A stretch of 7,080 nt of DNA, from positions 1 to 7,080 of the forward strand of contig DATGIQ010000316.1 of the NCBI GenBank assembly GCA_035295665.1. The letters are read 5' to 3'. Under the pieces are notes generated by a model. It was not told the DNA's origin, ran no database searches, and worked only from the letters and a program-made list of their open reading frames with translations. Shown one piece after another: positions 6,905-7,080 of this stretch. The position numbers and the translations under genes are program-made. Position 1 is the first letter of the stretch, and each line of letters begins with the position of its first letter. Source of the DNA: DATGIQ01 sp035295665 (GTDB lineage Bacteria > Planctomycetota > Planctomycetia > Gemmatales > Gemmataceae).

Positions 6905-6926
6905 AAAATGCCGGCCAACGGCCAAC
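6905..6926 (-). terminator. Possible weak intrinsic terminator after the GH16 gene
   Basis: Read on the minus strand, GTTGGCC (6926-6920) and GGCCGGC (6916-6910) pair across the 3-base loop GTT with five Watson-Crick pairs and two G-T wobbles. They are followed one base later by TTTT (6908-6905). The hairpin begins 8 bases after the GH16 stop. The short U-run and wobble pairs make it weak, so it may only attenuate read-through into the Ig-repeat gene. Confidence 0.35.
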
Positions 6927-6934
6927 CGGGGACG

Positions 6935-7080
6935 TCATGGCATGGGAAACGGCATCTTGCCTGGACCGCGTGGCTTGGAGGGCTGGTACCCGCCTACCTT
7001 ATCGTAGACCCGGACATAATCGATCACCATCTCCTGCGGGAACATGGTCGTGCTATCCGGATCGCCCACGAAGCGACCGC
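6935..7080 (-). CDS. Glycoside hydrolase family 16 (beta-glucanase-like), C-terminal end only
   Basis: The minus strand is open from the window edge to a TGA at 6935-6937, giving the last 47 full codons of a protein that continues beyond the window. It reads GRFVGDPDSTTMFPQEMVID, then YVRVYDK and a tail. The FPQEMVIDYVRVY segment is the hallmark final strand of GH16 enzymes (laminarinase, lichenase and related beta-1,3/1,4-glucanases), where a form like PDDTTTFPQQMLVDYVRVYQ is typical. A proline-, glycine- and lysine-rich tail of about 20 residues (GGYQPSKPRGPGKMPFPMP) follows the domain. The catalytic ExDxxE motif lies outside the window, so activity and substrate cannot be judged. GH16 enzymes are usually secreted or periplasmic. 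It is transcribed toward the Ig-repeat gene, 203 bases away. Confidence 0.8.
   Translation of the reverse strand, partial: GRFVGDPDSTTMFPQEMVIDYVRVYDKVGGYQPSKPRGPGKMPFPMP

Noticed and set aside
6611..6925. Minus-strand open frame of 104 codons overlapping the start of the Ig-repeat gene
   Set aside because: It overlaps the real start and leader in another frame, its composition is unlike a folded protein, and the AGGAGA site serves the ATG at 6731.

Overview
This window looks like chromosomal DNA of a planctomycete, most likely from the Gemmata group. The main reason is the start of the large minus-strand protein, which carries a basic leader with an LERLEDRLVPS motif, the kind of N-terminal tag common on exported planctomycete proteins. 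A GC-rich composition, a phosphatase built on an FHA domain and a lipid A-type acyltransferase fit this assignment. No rRNA or other taxonomic marker is present, so the placement is an inference.

Layout from left to right. Positions 2-40 may hold the last codons of an upstream gene. Positions 59-1777 (+) encode a cytoplasmic FHA-GAF-PPM/SpoIIE serine/threonine phosphatase with its catalytic aspartates intact. The gap from 1778 to 1977 is rich in inverted repeats: two 17-bp palindromes that together fold into one long hairpin, enclosed by two further inverted-repeat pairs in crossing order. Positions 1978-2955 (+) encode an LpxL/HtrB-family acyltransferase whose start is fixed by an AAGGAGG ribosome binding site. 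Positions 2957-3006 hold two overlapping hairpins between convergent genes and share an 11-mer with the first hairpin region. Positions 3015-6731 (-) encode a 1238-residue surface or secreted protein with nine tandem Ig-like domains of about 103 residues and a 258-residue beta-rich C-terminal part. Upstream of it on the same strand, 6935 to beyond 7080 is the C-terminal end of a glycoside hydrolase family 16 enzyme, followed by a possible weak intrinsic terminator.

The two plus-strand genes are a regulatory phosphatase and an envelope-lipid enzyme, with no evident functional link. The two minus-strand genes both look extracytoplasmic (a polysaccharide-degrading enzyme and a long adhesin-like stalk) and might be co-expressed, though a 203-base gap with a possible terminator lies between them. 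I see no CRISPR array, tRNA, transposase, phage gene or defence system. The items most worth a second look are the palindromic intergenic elements, the nine-unit Ig array with one shortened unit, and the planctomycete-type N-terminal tag.
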